Shown: positions 1-7,849, counted from the first letter of the stretch. The stretch: 18,262 nt of DNA from an uncultured Microbacteriaceae bacterium (GCA_946481135.1 CAMLMQ010000037.1:1-18262), one strand, 5' to 3'. Notes: a model not told the origin generated them from the sequence alone. Numbers and translations: made by a program.

Positions 1-501
1 GAGCAGCACGAGCGGGTTGACGTACTCGCCGCCCAGTCGCACGCCGAAGTGCAGGACGCCCGGCTCGACGTGTCCGCCGGTGGCCAGCACGCCGACAGGA
101 GCGGATGCCGCCACGGGCGTCCCCGCGACGAGCTCGGAGGCGACGGGCTCGAGCGTGGTGACGAGGCCGTCGCCGTGGTCGATCGTCACCACCGGTCGCC
201 CCGCCACCTGACCCGAGAACGCGACGACCCCCGGGGCGGGAGCGATGACGGGGTCGTCGTCGAGCGGACGCAGATCGACCCCGCGATGGCCAGGCCCGTA
301 CCGGTGGGGCGGGGCGACGAACAGCCTCCCCAGCCGGAACGGCTCGACCGGCCATTGCCATCCCCGTGACACCGCCACCGAACCGCCGTCCCCGGCGGGG
401 AGCGGGTCGGCGCGGCGGGCGCCTGCGGCGGGCGTCGGCCCGCCCGCGACGAGGAGGAGGGCCGCGGCGACGCCGACCGCGCGGGTGCCGGCTGCTCTCA
501 T
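1..501 (-). CDS. M23/LytM-like secreted protein, probably catalytically degenerate (3' end outside window)
   Basis: Reading the minus strand from ATG at 501 gives 167 open codons running off the left edge. Residues 1-27 look like a signal peptide: basic start, hydrophobic stretch around 8-20, small residues after. A LytM/M23 beta-barrel domain follows from about residue 48, with HRGVD (H72, D76) as the first two zinc ligands and LHFGVR (H151) as the third. In active LytM enzymes a further His follows the DHG-x-G segment and the last motif is HxH; here those positions read TLEPV (Pro119) and VLH (Val149). The zinc ligands therefore remain while the two catalytic-type histidines are missing, which suggests a peptidoglycan-binding or regulatory role rather than a hydrolase. 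It is divergent from rpsB. An AGGG-like sequence just before the ATG is only a weak ribosome site. Family assignment is fairly sure; loss of activity is inferred. Confidence 0.8.
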   Translation of the reverse strand, partial: MRAAGTRAVGVAAALLLVAGGPTPAAGARRADPLPAGDGGSVAVSRGWQWPVEPFRLGRLFVAPPHRYGPGHRGVDLRPLDDDPVIAPAPGVVAFSGQVAGRPVVTIDHGDGLVTTLEPVASELVAGTPVAASAPVGVLATGGHVEPGVLHFGVRLGGEYVNPLVLL

Positions 502-609
502 GCCCTCGACTCTGCGCTGCTCCGGGCGCCGATCACGCGGGAGGGACGAGAGACGTGGAGAACCGCGGTGAGGGCGACATGGGGGAGGAGGGGCGGTGGG
601 GTCGCCTGC

Positions 610-618
610 TGATACACT
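610..618 (+). promoter_or_regulatory. Extended -10 promoter, probable rpsB-tsf promoter
   Basis: The sequence TGATACACT fits an extended -10 element (TG-n-TAnnnT), in an otherwise very GC-rich stretch. No -35 box is visible 17 bases upstream, as expected of an extended -10. Transcription would start near 625 and give an rpsB leader of about 228 bases. Inferred from motif only. Confidence 0.5.
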
Positions 619-624
619 GGAGGC

Positions 625-852
625 CGCACTCCGCCTGTCGGAGTGACTCCGCGTGCCCAGAGCGCTGCGATCCGGTCTCCGGTCCCCGAGGTCTCCGAGG
701 GGCAGCAGCGCGGCATCCCATCCCATCGGTCCCCGTGAACGCCTGAGTGCGAGCGCGGGGCGGGAGAGAGCCGGGCGCCAGGCCCGCCGGCACCACACCG
801 GCGAGAGAACAACCGCAAGCAGGCGCAACAGCGCCGGAACAGGAGAACGGCC
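625..852 (+). promoter_or_regulatory. Structured 5' leader of rpsB
   Basis: The 502-852 gap has no convincing gene and holds the rpsB promoter and leader. Seen in the leader: a perfect 7-bp stem (627-633 with 639-645, 5-base loop), a direct repeat GGTCTCCG (674-681 and 690-697), a 5-bp stem at 772-776/782-786, and a 5-bp stem at 786-790/798-802. The last two share G786, so they are adjacent or compete. The leader ends in AGGAG at 841-845, seven bases before the rpsB ATG. In E. coli, ribosomal protein S2 represses its own mRNA through leader structure; a similar role here is inference. Confidence 0.4.
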
Positions 853-1881
853 ATGGCCGTCGTCACCATTCGCCAGCTGCTCGACAGCGGCGTCCACTTC
901 GGACACCAGACCCGCCGGTGGAACCCGAAGGTCAAGCGCTTCATCCTCACGGAGCGCAGCGGCATCCACATCATCGACCTGCAGCAGTCGCTCGCCTACA
1001 TCGACAAGGCCTACGACTTCGTCAAGGAGACGGTCGCCCACGGCGGCACCGTGCTCTTCGTCGGCACCAAGAAGCAGGCGCAGGAGACCGTGGCCGAGCA
1101 GGCGCAGCGCGTCGGCCAGCCCTACGTCAACCAGCGCTGGCTCGGCGGCCTCCTCACGAACTTCCAGACGGTCTCCAAGCGTCTCGCGCGCATGAAGGAG
1201 CTCGAGGAGATCGACTTCGACGACACCACGAAGGGCTTCACCAAGAAGGAGCTCCTCATCAAGAAGCGGGAGCTCGACAAGCTCCACAAGACGCTCGGCG
1301 GTATCCGCAACCTGACGAAGACCCCGAGCGCGATCTGGGTCATCGACGCCAAGCGCGAGCACCTCGCGGTCGACGAGGCCACGAAGCTCGGCATCCCGAT
1401 CATCGGCATCCTCGACACGAACGCCGACCCCGACGAGCTCCAGTACCCGATCCCGGGCAACGACGACGCGATCCGCTCGGTGGCGCTGCTCACCCGCATC
1501 ATCGCCGACGCCGCCGCCGAGGGTCTCGTGCAGCGTCACCAGGCGCCCGCCGAGCAGGGCAACGTCTCCGCCGTCGAGCCGCTCGCCGAGTGGGAGGCCG
1601 AGCTGCTGCAGGCCTCGAACGCCGAAGCCGCCGCCCCCGCTGCCGAAGCGCCCGCCGAGACTCCGGCCGCCGCCGAGGAGGCTCCGGCCGCCGAGGTCGG
1701 CGCGACGACCGAGGAGAACGACGCCGACGCCCAGGCCGCCGCCGACCTCGCCGCGGGCGACCCGACGATCGTGCCCGAGCACGCGCCGGAGCCCGACGCC
1801 GAGACCGAGGCGAAGATCGAGGCCGAGGCGACCGAGGCCGAGAAGAAGCCGGCCAAGAAGGCCGCGGCCGACACGAAGTAG
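853..1881 (+). CDS. rpsB: 30S ribosomal protein S2
   Basis: 342 residues. The start [20 protein letters not shown] is the classical S2 N-terminus, and the core continues through GTKKQAQE (71-78), [13 protein letters not shown] (92-104), WVIDAKREH (162-170) and [14 protein letters not shown] (181-194). The ATG at 853 has AGGAG seven bases upstream. S2 binds the 30S body near the platform and is needed for S1 association in bacteria that have it. The core ends near residue 230; residues 231-342 form a low-complexity Ala/Glu/Pro-rich acidic tail ending in a short Lys-rich patch ([14 protein letters not shown]). E. coli S2 is 241 residues, so the tail is a large addition; shorter tails of this kind are known in actinobacteria. 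It lies 54 bases before tsf with no terminator between, so the two are probably cotranscribed. Confidence 0.98.
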   Translation: MAVVTIRQLLDSGVHFGHQTRRWNPKVKRFILTERSGIHIIDLQQSLAYIDKAYDFVKETVAHGGTVLFVGTKKQAQETVAEQAQRVGQPYVNQRWLGGLLTNFQTVSKRLARMKELEEIDFDDTTKGFTKKELLIKKRELDKLHKTLGGIRNLTKTPSAIWVIDAKREHLAVDEATKLGIPIIGILDTNADPDELQYPIPGNDDAIRSVALLTRIIADAAAEGLVQRHQAPAEQGNVSAVEPLAEWEAELLQASNAEAAAPAAEAPAETPAAAEEAPAAEVGATTEENDADAQAAADLAAGDPTIVPEHAPEPDAETEAKIEAEATEAEKKPAKKAAADTK

Positions 1882-1935
1882 CGGTCGCCGCTCCCCATTC
1901 ACCCGCACGTAAGAATCACGAGTTAGGAAGCATCC

Positions 1936-2763
1936 ATGGCGAATTTCAGCCTGGAAGACGTGAAGGCGCTCCGCGAGCGTCTCGGCACCGGCATGGTGGA
2001 CACCAAGAACGCGCTCGTCGAGGCGGACGGTGACATCGAGAAGGCCGTCGAGATCCTGCGGCTCAAGGGCGCGAAGGGCAACGCGAAGCGTGCCGACCGC
2101 TCCACGAGCGAGGGCCTCATCGCCGTCGTCGAGTCGGCCACGGCCGTCACGATGATCGAGCTCGCCTGCGAGACCGACTTCGTCGCGAAGAACGACAAGT
2201 TCATCGCGCTCGCGGAGCAGGTCGTGCAGGCGCTCGCCGACTCGGGCGCCGAGACGGTGGATGCCGCGCTCGCCGCCCCCGCGGGCTCCGGCACCGTCGG
2301 CAGCCTCATCGAGGACCAGGCGGCGACGATCGGCGAGAAGATCGAGCTGCGCCAGGTCGCGCGTATCGCCGGCGAGCAGTTCGCCGTCTACCTGCACCGC
2401 ACGAGCAAGGACCTGCCGCCGCAGATCGGCGTCGTCGTCGCCTACACGGGCTCCGACGCCGAGACCGCGCGCAGTATCGCCCAGCACATCTCGTTCGCCG
2501 CGCCGATCTACCTGACGCGCGACGAGGTGCCCGCGAGCGAGGTCGAGAACGAGCGCCGCATCGTCGAGCAGATCAGCCGCGACGAGGGCAAGCCGGAGGC
2601 CGCGCTGCCGAAGATCGTCGAGGGTCGCCTCGGCGCGTTCTTCAAGCAGGTCGCCCTGCTCGAGCAGGACTACGCGCGTGACATCAAGCTCACGGTCGGC
2701 AACGTCGTGAAGGATGCCGGTCTCACGATCACCGGGTTCGCCCGGTTCAAGGTCGGCGCGTAA
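1936..2763 (+). CDS. tsf: Translation elongation factor Ts
   Basis: 275 residues, the usual size for actinobacterial EF-Ts. Residues 1-53 form the UBA-like N-terminal domain (LEDVKALRERLGTGMVDTKNAL, a variant of the usual TGAGMMDCKKAL motif), followed by the ETDFVAKN motif (79-86) whose TDF residues insert into EF-Tu to drive GDP release. The rest is the two-part dimerisation core. AGGAAG at 1925-1930 precedes the ATG by five bases. It is the second gene of an rpsB-tsf operon closed by a strong terminator. The protein acts in the cytoplasm as the nucleotide exchange factor of EF-Tu. Confidence 0.98.
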   Translation: MANFSLEDVKALRERLGTGMVDTKNALVEADGDIEKAVEILRLKGAKGNAKRADRSTSEGLIAVVESATAVTMIELACETDFVAKNDKFIALAEQVVQALADSGAETVDAALAAPAGSGTVGSLIEDQAATIGEKIELRQVARIAGEQFAVYLHRTSKDLPPQIGVVVAYTGSDAETARSIAQHISFAAPIYLTRDEVPASEVENERRIVEQISRDEGKPEAALPKIVEGRLGAFFKQVALLEQDYARDIKLTVGNVVKDAGLTITGFARFKVGA

Positions 2764-2788
2764 GCGCGACGAGTTCGCCCGAACACGA

Positions 2789-2828
2789 AAAGGGCCGGGA
2801 CGCCTGCGGTGCGTCCCGGCCCTTTCTT
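2789..2828 (+). terminator. Intrinsic terminator of rpsB-tsf
   Basis: A perfect 12-bp GC-rich stem (2792-2803 pairs with 2811-2822, 7-base loop) is extended by three A-T pairs (AAA 2789-2791, TTT 2823-2825) and followed by a T-rich run (TTTCTTCT). It starts 26 bases after the tsf stop. This is the clearest terminator in the window and separates rpsB-tsf from pyrH. Confidence 0.93.
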
Positions 2829-2980
2829 CTCCGCTCACCGTGTCCTTCAGCGGACGACCCGGCCGTGCACTGGGGGGTGATGCGGCGGGTCGGTGCAGCA
2901 AGCGTAGGTCGCGCTTCCCGTCCGTGTGCTCCGTCGCCGCTGTGAGCCTCCTGCGAGTCCGGCGTGCGGCGCGGCGTGGG

Positions 2981-2986
2981 TATCCT
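2981..2986 (+). promoter_or_regulatory. pyrH -10 element, probably leaderless transcript
   Basis: TATCCT fits the actinobacterial TAnnnT -10 box and stands out in GC-rich surroundings. The GTG start of pyrH is seven bases after it, just where transcription should begin, and no Shine-Dalgarno sequence is visible before that GTG. This fits a leaderless mRNA. No clear -35 is seen. The 2764-2993 gap otherwise holds only the tsf terminator. Confidence 0.6.
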
Positions 2987-2993
2987 GTGAAGC

Positions 2994-3734
2994 GTGGCCC
3001 CCCGGAAGCAGCGTCGACGTCGCGTCCTCCTCAAGCTCTCCGGTGAGGCCTTCGGTGGGGGCTCGCTCGGGGTGAACCCCGACATCGTCGGCGGTATCGC
3101 CCGGGAGATCGCCGCAGCGGCGCCGAAGTCGGAGGACGACAAGGGCGGCGTCGAGATCGCCGTCGTCGTCGGCGGAGGCAACTTCTTCCGCGGGGCCGAG
3201 CTCAGCCAGCGCGGCATGGACCGCGGCCGCGCCGACTACATGGGCATGCTCGGCACCGTCATGAACGCGCTCGCGCTGCAGGACTTCCTCGAGCAGGCGG
3301 GTGCGCAGGTGCGCGTGCAGTCGGCGATCGCGATGACGCAGGTCGCCGAGCCCTACATCCCGCTGCGGGCCGAGCGGCACCTCGAGAAGGGCCGCGTCGT
3401 CATCTTCGGGGCGGGCGCCGGCCTGCCCTACTTCTCGACCGACACGGTGAGCGCGCAGCGCGCGCTCGAGATCGGCGCCGACGCGGTGCTCGTCGCCAAG
3501 AACGGCGTCGACGGGGTCTACGACGACGACCCGCGCGTCAACCCGAAGGCGAAGAAGCTCGACCAGATCTCCTACCAGGAGGCGCTCGTGCAGGGCCTCA
3601 AGGTCGTCGACTCGACCGCCTTCAGCCTCTGCATGGACAACGGGATGCCGATGGTCGTCTTCGGCATGGAACCGGCCGGCAATATCACGAAGGCGCTCGA
3701 AGGCAAGCGGCTCGGCACGCTCGTCACCGCCTGA
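2994..3734 (+). CDS. pyrH: Uridylate (UMP) kinase
   Basis: 246 residues of the bacterial UMP kinase (amino-acid kinase) family. It phosphorylates UMP to UDP in the cytoplasm. Visible motifs: [12 protein letters not shown] (11-22, phosphate-binding Lys14), [11 protein letters not shown] (57-67), [16 protein letters not shown] (80-95, UMP region), [19 protein letters not shown] (145-163) and [13 protein letters not shown] (168-180, nucleotide site). The GTG at 2994 is chosen because the family motif begins about ten residues in and a -10 box sits seven bases upstream. The N-terminus APRKQRRRR is strongly basic. DUF3097 begins nine bases after the stop, which suggests cotranscription. Essential housekeeping function; very sure. 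Confidence 0.97.
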   Translation: MAPRKQRRRRVLLKLSGEAFGGGSLGVNPDIVGGIAREIAAAAPKSEDDKGGVEIAVVVGGGNFFRGAELSQRGMDRGRADYMGMLGTVMNALALQDFLEQAGAQVRVQSAIAMTQVAEPYIPLRAERHLEKGRVVIFGAGAGLPYFSTDTVSAQRALEIGADAVLVAKNGVDGVYDDDPRVNPKAKKLDQISYQEALVQGLKVVDSTAFSLCMDNGMPMVVFGMEPAGNITKALEGKRLGTLVTA

Positions 3735-3743
3735 GTCCCGCCC

Positions 3744-4565
3744 GTGAACGACCGCTACGGCGAGGACGTGCTCGCCGGCGACTGGCGCGGGCGCGGCCGT
3801 CGCGTCGTGCCGGAGGTGCCGGCGGAACGCGACCTCGTCGTGGAGCTCGCCGACGGCTTCGTCGGGGCGGTCGTCGCGGTCGCGAAGGGGGTCGTCGAGC
3901 TCGAAGACCGCCGGGGTCGGGTGCGGGCCTTCCCGCTCGGTGCCGGGTTCCTCGTCGACGGCGAGCCCGTCATCCTCATCCCGCCCGTGGCGGCGCCCGT
4001 CGCTCCGGCGCGCACCGCGTCGGGCAGCCTCGCGGCTCCGTCGGCGCGGGCGCGTGTCGCGCGGGGGAGTCGCCTCTTCGTCGAGGGTCGTCACGACGCC
4101 GAGCTCGTCGAGAAGGTGTGGGGCGCCGATCTGCGGGCCGAGGGCGTCGTCGTGGAGCTGCTCGACGGCGCCGACCGACTGCCCGAGGCTCTCGCCGAGC
4201 TCGACCCCGCCCCGGGCCGTCGCGCCGGGGTGCTGCTCGATCACCTCGTGCCGGGGTCGAAGGAGAGCCGCATCGCCGCGGCGGCGGCCGGCGACCACGT
4301 GCTCGTGCTCGGGCACCCCTACGTCGACGTGTGGGCGGCGGTCAAACCCGCACGCCTCGGCCTCGCGGCGTGGCCCGACGTCCCGCGCGGCACCGAGTGG
4401 AAGCACGGCGTGTGCGCCGCTCTCGGCTGGCCGCACGACGACCCGGCGGATGTCGCGGCGGCGTGGCAGCGCATCCTCGGTCGGGTGCGCGGCTACGGCG
4501 ACCTCGAACCCGCCCTGCTCGGCCGGGTCGAGGAGCTCATCGACTTCGTCACGGGCGACCGGTAG
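3744..4565 (+). CDS. DUF3097 family protein, possible TOPRIM-like domain
   Basis: 273 residues, GTG start nine bases after pyrH with no clear ribosome site, so probably translated as part of the pyrH transcript. I recognise the DUF3097 family, which is confined to Actinobacteria and has no assigned function. Residues about 22-80 look like a small beta-barrel domain (alternating hydrophobic strands around FVGAVVAVAKGVVELEDRRGR). A Pro/Ala-rich linker (81-108) follows. The second domain begins with LFVEGRHDAELVEKVWG (111-127) and continues with GVLLDHLVPGSKE (162-174) and VLGHPYVDVW (188-197). An EG-x-x-D strand end followed by a second acidic strand end resembles the TOPRIM metal site of DnaG, RNase M5 and OLD nucleases. 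That reading is inference; the second acid is DH rather than the usual DxD. Confidence 0.82.
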   Translation: MNDRYGEDVLAGDWRGRGRRVVPEVPAERDLVVELADGFVGAVVAVAKGVVELEDRRGRVRAFPLGAGFLVDGEPVILIPPVAAPVAPARTASGSLAAPSARARVARGSRLFVEGRHDAELVEKVWGADLRAEGVVVELLDGADRLPEALAELDPAPGRRAGVLLDHLVPGSKESRIAAAAAGDHVLVLGHPYVDVWAAVKPARLGLAAWPDVPRGTEWKHGVCAALGWPHDDPADVAAAWQRILGRVRGYGDLEPALLGRVEELIDFVTGDR

Positions 4566-4574
4566 TCCGCGCGG

Positions 4575-5438
4575 GTGTCGCCGCTCGTCCTGCTCCTCGT
4601 CGTCGTCGGCGCCCTCGCGCACGCCGCCTGGAACCTCGTCGTCAAACGCTCCGCCGCGAGCGGCGCCCCGTTCGTCTGGCTGAGCGCCGTCGCGTCGGCC
4701 GTGCTGCTGCTGCCCGTCGCGATCGTCGTCGGCGCACTCGACCCGCCCGCCGTGCCGAATCTGCTGCTCGCGATCGTCGTCAGCGGCGGCCTCCACGTCG
4801 CGTACTTCCTCGCACTGCAGGCGGGTTACCGCGTCGGCGACGTCTCCGTGGTCTATCCGCTCGCCCGCGGCACCGGCCCGCTGCTGTCGGTGATCGTCGC
4901 CGTGCTCGTGCTCGGCGAGCGACCCGGCGTGCTCGCACTCGTCGGCGCGGCGGCGGTCGTCGTCGGGGTCGTCGTCATCGGCTCCGGGGGAGGGGTGTCG
5001 GGTCGACGCGATGCCCGAGCGGGCGTGCTGTGGGGCCTCCTCGTGGGCGTCGTCATCGCCGCGTACACGCTGTGGGATGCGCGCGCCGTCACCGTCCTGG
5101 CCCTGTCGCCGATCCTGCTGCAGGCGGGTGCGACGGCCGCGCAGGCCGTGTTGCTCGCGCCCGTCGCGGTGCGTCGGCGCGCCGAGCTGCGCGGCCTGCT
5201 GCGCACCCGGTGGCGCGAGGTGCTCGTCGTCGGCGCGCTGTCCCCGCTGTCGTACGTGCTCATCCTGTTCGCGCTGCAGCTCGCGCCCGTCTCGGTCGTC
5301 GCTCCAGCGCGCGAGTTGAGCGTCGTCTTCGTCGCCCTCGCGGGCTGGCTGCTCTTCCGCGAACGCCATGCGGCCGCCCGCCTCACCGGCTCGGCGGTCG
5401 TCGTGCTCGGGGTGGCGCTGCTCGCGGCGTCGCGCTGA
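4575..5438 (+). CDS. EamA/DMT-superfamily membrane transporter
   Basis: 287 residues, mostly hydrophobic, with about ten predicted membrane segments in two five-helix repeats (about 1-137 and 147-287), the arrangement of EamA/RhaT drug-metabolite transporters. Features include AHAAWNLVVKR near the start, VSVVYPLARGTGPLLSVIVAVLVLGER (with the common late-helix E-R) closing repeat one, and APARELSVVFVALAGWLLFRER in repeat two. A basic cytoplasmic loop (SGRRDAR) separates the repeats. The substrate cannot be told; such proteins export amino acids, nucleotides or sugars. The GTG start at 4575 follows the DUF3097 stop by nine bases, so pyrH, DUF3097 and this gene look like one transcription unit. 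Confidence 0.85.
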   Translation: MSPLVLLLVVVGALAHAAWNLVVKRSAASGAPFVWLSAVASAVLLLPVAIVVGALDPPAVPNLLLAIVVSGGLHVAYFLALQAGYRVGDVSVVYPLARGTGPLLSVIVAVLVLGERPGVLALVGAAAVVVGVVVIGSGGGVSGRRDARAGVLWGLLVGVVIAAYTLWDARAVTVLALSPILLQAGATAAQAVLLAPVAVRRRAELRGLLRTRWREVLVVGALSPLSYVLILFALQLAPVSVVAPARELSVVFVALAGWLLFRERHAAARLTGSAVVVLGVALLAASR

Positions 5439-5463
5439 ATCCTCGGGATTCGCCCCCTAAGCT
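5435..5463 (+). promoter_or_regulatory. Possible frr promoter
   Basis: CTGAAT (5435-5440, 3 of 6 to TTGACA) and TAAGCT (5458-5463, TAnnnT) are spaced by 17 bases and lie between the transporter stop and the frr ribosome site. Transcription would start near 5470. Motif quality is modest, and read-through from pyrH is equally possible. Confidence 0.35.
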
Positions 5464-5490
5464 CGGGAACCGAAACGAAGGAGTGTGCTC

Positions 5491-6048
5491 ATGGCGATCG
5501 CCGATGTGCTGACCGAGGCCCGCGACAAGATGGACAAGGCCGTGGAGGTCGCCAAGGAGGACTTCTCGACGGTGCGCACGGGGCGCGCCAACCCGGCGCT
5601 GTTCCAGAAGCTCATGGTCGAGTACTACGGCACCCCTACGCCGCTCGCGCAGCTCGCCGGTCTGCAGAACCCCGAGGCGCGCGTGCTCATCATCACCCCC
5701 TACGACAAGGTCGCGCTCAAGGACATCGAGAAGGCGATCGTCGCGGCGTCGCACCTCGGCGCCACCCCGAACAACGACGGCAACATCATCCGCGTCACGA
5801 TGCCCGAGCTCACCGAGGACCGGCGCAAGGAGTACGTGAAGCTCGTGCGCAGCAAGGGCGAAGAGGCCAAGGTGGCGATCCGCAACGTGCGGCGTAAGGC
5901 GAAGGACGACCTCGACGCGCTCCTCAAGGAGGTCTCCGAGGACGATGTCGCCCGAGCCGAGAAGGAACTCGACGCCGCGACGAAGAACCACATCGACGCG
6001 ATCGACGAGGCTCTGAAGCGCAAGGAAGCCGAGCTGCTCGAGGTCTGA
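5491..6048 (+). CDS. frr: Ribosome recycling factor
   Basis: 185 residues, the normal family length. With EF-G it splits the post-termination 70S ribosome. Hallmarks: [22 protein letters not shown] (26-47), [23 protein letters not shown] (50-72), the [25 protein letters not shown] region (93-117) and [15 protein letters not shown] (126-140). The ATG at 5491 is preferred over the in-frame GTG at 5485 because AAGGAG (5478-5483) lies seven bases from the ATG but only one from the GTG. Its TGA stop shares one base with the cdsA ATG (TGATG), indicating translational coupling. Confidence 0.98.
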   Translation: MAIADVLTEARDKMDKAVEVAKEDFSTVRTGRANPALFQKLMVEYYGTPTPLAQLAGLQNPEARVLIITPYDKVALKDIEKAIVAASHLGATPNNDGNIIRVTMPELTEDRRKEYVKLVRSKGEEAKVAIRNVRRKAKDDLDALLKEVSEDDVARAEKELDAATKNHIDAIDEALKRKEAELLEV

Positions 6049-7043
6049 TGGCCGACTCCGACGACTCCGGACCGCCGAGCGTGGGCCCGACCCCCGCCCC
6101 CGGGCCGCGGGCGAGCGCCGCCGAGCGCCGTCAGCACGCCTTCGACGACCTCGCGCACAACGTCGAGGAGGCGCGCGCGCAGTTCGACCAGGCGAACGAG
6201 GCGATCAACCGCCGCGTCGGGCGTAACCTGCTCGCGGCGATCGCGATCGGGCTCGTGCTCGGCGGGGTCTTCCTCGTGAGCCTGCTGATCGTGAAGTGGC
6301 TCTTCATGATCCTCGCGGCCGCCCTCATCGCGCTCACGGTGTTCGAGTTCTCGAGCGCGCTGCGCTTCGCGGGGCGCGACGTGCCGCGCGTCGCCTCGAC
6401 GGTGGTCGCGGTGGCGACGGTCCCGGCCGGGTTCTTCTTCGGCGTCGACGGGCTGTGGCTCGCGTTGCTCGCGGCCGTCGTGCTGATCACGCTCTGGCGG
6501 CTCGGCGAGCAGCTGCGCCCGAGTCATCGCACCGGCATCCGGTCGCTCGTCGCCGACGTCGGCGCGGGCGCGCTCGTGCAGGTCTACGTGACCTTCCTCG
6601 CCGGGCTCTACGTCGTGCTCGTCGGGCTCGACGGCGGCGAGTGGTGGACGCTCGCGGCGATCATCATCGTCGTCGTGACCGACATCGGCGCCTACGCCTC
6701 GGGGCTCGCGTTCGGTCGGCACAAGCTCGCGCCGCTCATCAGCCCCGGCAAGACGGTCGAGGGCTTCGTCGGCTCGATCCTCGTCGCGACCGTCGCGGCC
6801 GTGCTGCTCGCGTGGCTCATGCTCGGCCAGCCGTGGTGGCTCGGCCTCATCCTCGGGCCCGTGCTGGCGCTCGTCGGCACCCTCGGCGACCTCACCGAGT
6901 CGCTCATCAAGCGCGACCTCGGGATCAAGGACATCTCGTCGATGCTGCCCGGCCATGGCGGCTTCCTCGACCGGTTGGACTCGATCCTGCCGTCGGCGGC
7001 CGTCGCCTACGTCTTCTTCCTCGTGGTCACGAAGGTCGTCTGA
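6048..7043 (+). CDS. cdsA: Phosphatidate cytidylyltransferase (CDP-diacylglycerol synthase)
   Basis: 331 residues. It converts phosphatidic acid and CTP to CDP-diacylglycerol, the precursor of phosphatidylglycerol, cardiolipin and phosphatidylinositol. The family signature is complete at about residues 285-311: S-x-I-K-R-x4-K-D, then LPGHGG and DRLD. Around eight membrane segments run from residue 60 to the end. The first 60 residues are hydrophilic, beginning with a Pro/Ser-rich stretch and then a charged helix (about 24-58), an N-terminal cytoplasmic extension absent from E. coli CdsA. The start ATG overlaps the frr stop by one base. The gene ends 18 bases from the convergent IclR gene, and the conserved housekeeping run ends here. 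Confidence 0.96.
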   Translation: MADSDDSGPPSVGPTPAPGPRASAAERRQHAFDDLAHNVEEARAQFDQANEAINRRVGRNLLAAIAIGLVLGGVFLVSLLIVKWLFMILAAALIALTVFEFSSALRFAGRDVPRVASTVVAVATVPAGFFFGVDGLWLALLAAVVLITLWRLGEQLRPSHRTGIRSLVADVGAGALVQVYVTFLAGLYVVLVGLDGGEWWTLAAIIIVVVTDIGAYASGLAFGRHKLAPLISPGKTVEGFVGSILVATVAAVLLAWLMLGQPWWLGLILGPVLALVGTLGDLTESLIKRDLGIKDISSMLPGHGGFLDRLDSILPSAAVAYVFFLVVTKVV

Positions 7044-7065
7044 CCCGAACGGCCGCCGGGCTCAG
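7040..7065. terminator. Weak hairpin between convergent cdsA and IclR genes
   Basis: CTGACCCG (7040-7047) can pair with 7057-7065 if one base (C7061) bulges, leaving a 9-base loop. The hairpin spans both stop codons. There is no T-run on either side, so it would be a poor intrinsic terminator; it is the only candidate in the 18-base gap. Confidence 0.25.
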
Positions 7066-7823
7066 CGCCGTCGCGGACGCAGCGCCCCGGCGACGGCGAG
7101 CGCCGTCGTGCTCACGGCGGGGGCGAACCGCTCGGCCTGGTCGAGCGCGGTCGCGCCGGTGACCGAGATCGCTCCGAGCGCCCGGCCGCGCGCGTCGAGC
7201 ACGGGCGCGGCGACGCAGAACAGTCCGAGACGCGACTCCTCGACGTCGTAGGCGACCCGTCGTTCACGCACGCGCGCGAGCTCGGCGCGGAAGGCCGCGG
7301 GGTCGACGATCGTCTTCGGCGTGAGCGGGTCGAGCGGCGCGGCGAGGAGCTCGTCGACATCCGCGGGGTCGCTGTAGGCGAGGATCGCCTTGCCGAGCCC
7401 GGTCGCGTGCAGCGGGTTGCGGCCGCCCTGGCGCGAGTGCGGCACGGTGAGCGCGCGCGAGGTGATCTTGTCGAGGTAGACGATCTCGCGGCCGTCGCGC
7501 ACGGCGACGTTCACGGTGAGCTGCGTGACCTCGTGGAGGTGGTGGGCGTAGGGCAGCGCGGCGGCCCGCAGCGTGACCGCGCTCGAGGCGAGGGTGCCGA
7601 GCTCGAAGAGCTTCATCCCGAGCCGCACCCCGCCGGCCGTGCGTTCGAGTGCGCCCCACTCGAGCAGTTCGCCGACGAGGCGGTGGGTGGTCGACCGGGC
7701 GACCCCCGAGAGCCGCGAGAGTTCGCGGATGCTCAACTCGGGGGTCTCGGGCGTGAAGGCGTCGAGCAGCCCGAGCGCCTTGCGGACGGCCGACGGCGCG
7801 TCCTGCTCACCGGGACGTGTCAT
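7062..7823 (-). CDS. IclR-family transcriptional regulator
   Basis: 253 residues, typical for IclR. Residues about 12-62 form the winged helix-turn-helix (SAVRKALGLLDAF, then ELSIRELSRLSGVARSTTHR with recognition helix 41-52). Residues about 72-250 are the IclR effector domain: IVYLDKITSR, the conserved NPLHATGLGKAILAY segment (about 135-149) and the late GLFCVAAPVLDARGRALGAISVTG strand pair. IclR regulators usually control nearby catabolic genes and sense a small organic acid. It is divergent from the Ldh/Fe-ADH/ALDH run with a 67-base gap, so it probably controls that run and itself. The ATG at 7823 is favoured by the conserved length and by a -10 box eight bases upstream. Confidence 0.93.
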   Translation of the reverse strand: MTRPGEQDAPSAVRKALGLLDAFTPETPELSIRELSRLSGVARSTTHRLVGELLEWGALERTAGGVRLGMKLFELGTLASSAVTLRAAALPYAHHLHEVTQLTVNVAVRDGREIVYLDKITSRALTVPHSRQGGRNPLHATGLGKAILAYSDPADVDELLAAPLDPLTPKTIVDPAAFRAELARVRERRVAYDVEESRLGLFCVAAPVLDARGRALGAISVTGATALDQAERFAPAVSTTALAVAGALRPRRR

Positions 7824-7831
7824 GGCTCGTC

Positions 7832-7837
7832 AGCCTA
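7832..7837 (-). promoter_or_regulatory. -10 element for the IclR gene
   Basis: On the minus strand TAGGCT (TAnnnT) lies eight bases before the ATG at 7823, with no Shine-Dalgarno sequence between. This fits a leaderless transcript, as for pyrH. No good -35 is seen. Confidence 0.4.
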
Positions 7838-7849
7838 CCGCGCTGTCAG

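Noticed and set aside
366..746. 126-codon plus-strand frame before rpsB
   Set aside because: Arg/Pro-rich, no domain, overlaps the M23-like gene and the rpsB promoter.
2847..5369. 840-codon open frame on the minus strand
   Set aside because: It lies antisense to pyrH, DUF3097 and the transporter, which are all clearly coding. The translation is Arg/Asp/His-rich without any domain, as expected of a high-GC shadow frame.
5485..5490. GTG start for frr two codons upstream
   Set aside because: It would be one base from the AAGGAG ribosome site; the ATG at 5491 has correct spacing and the family N-terminus.
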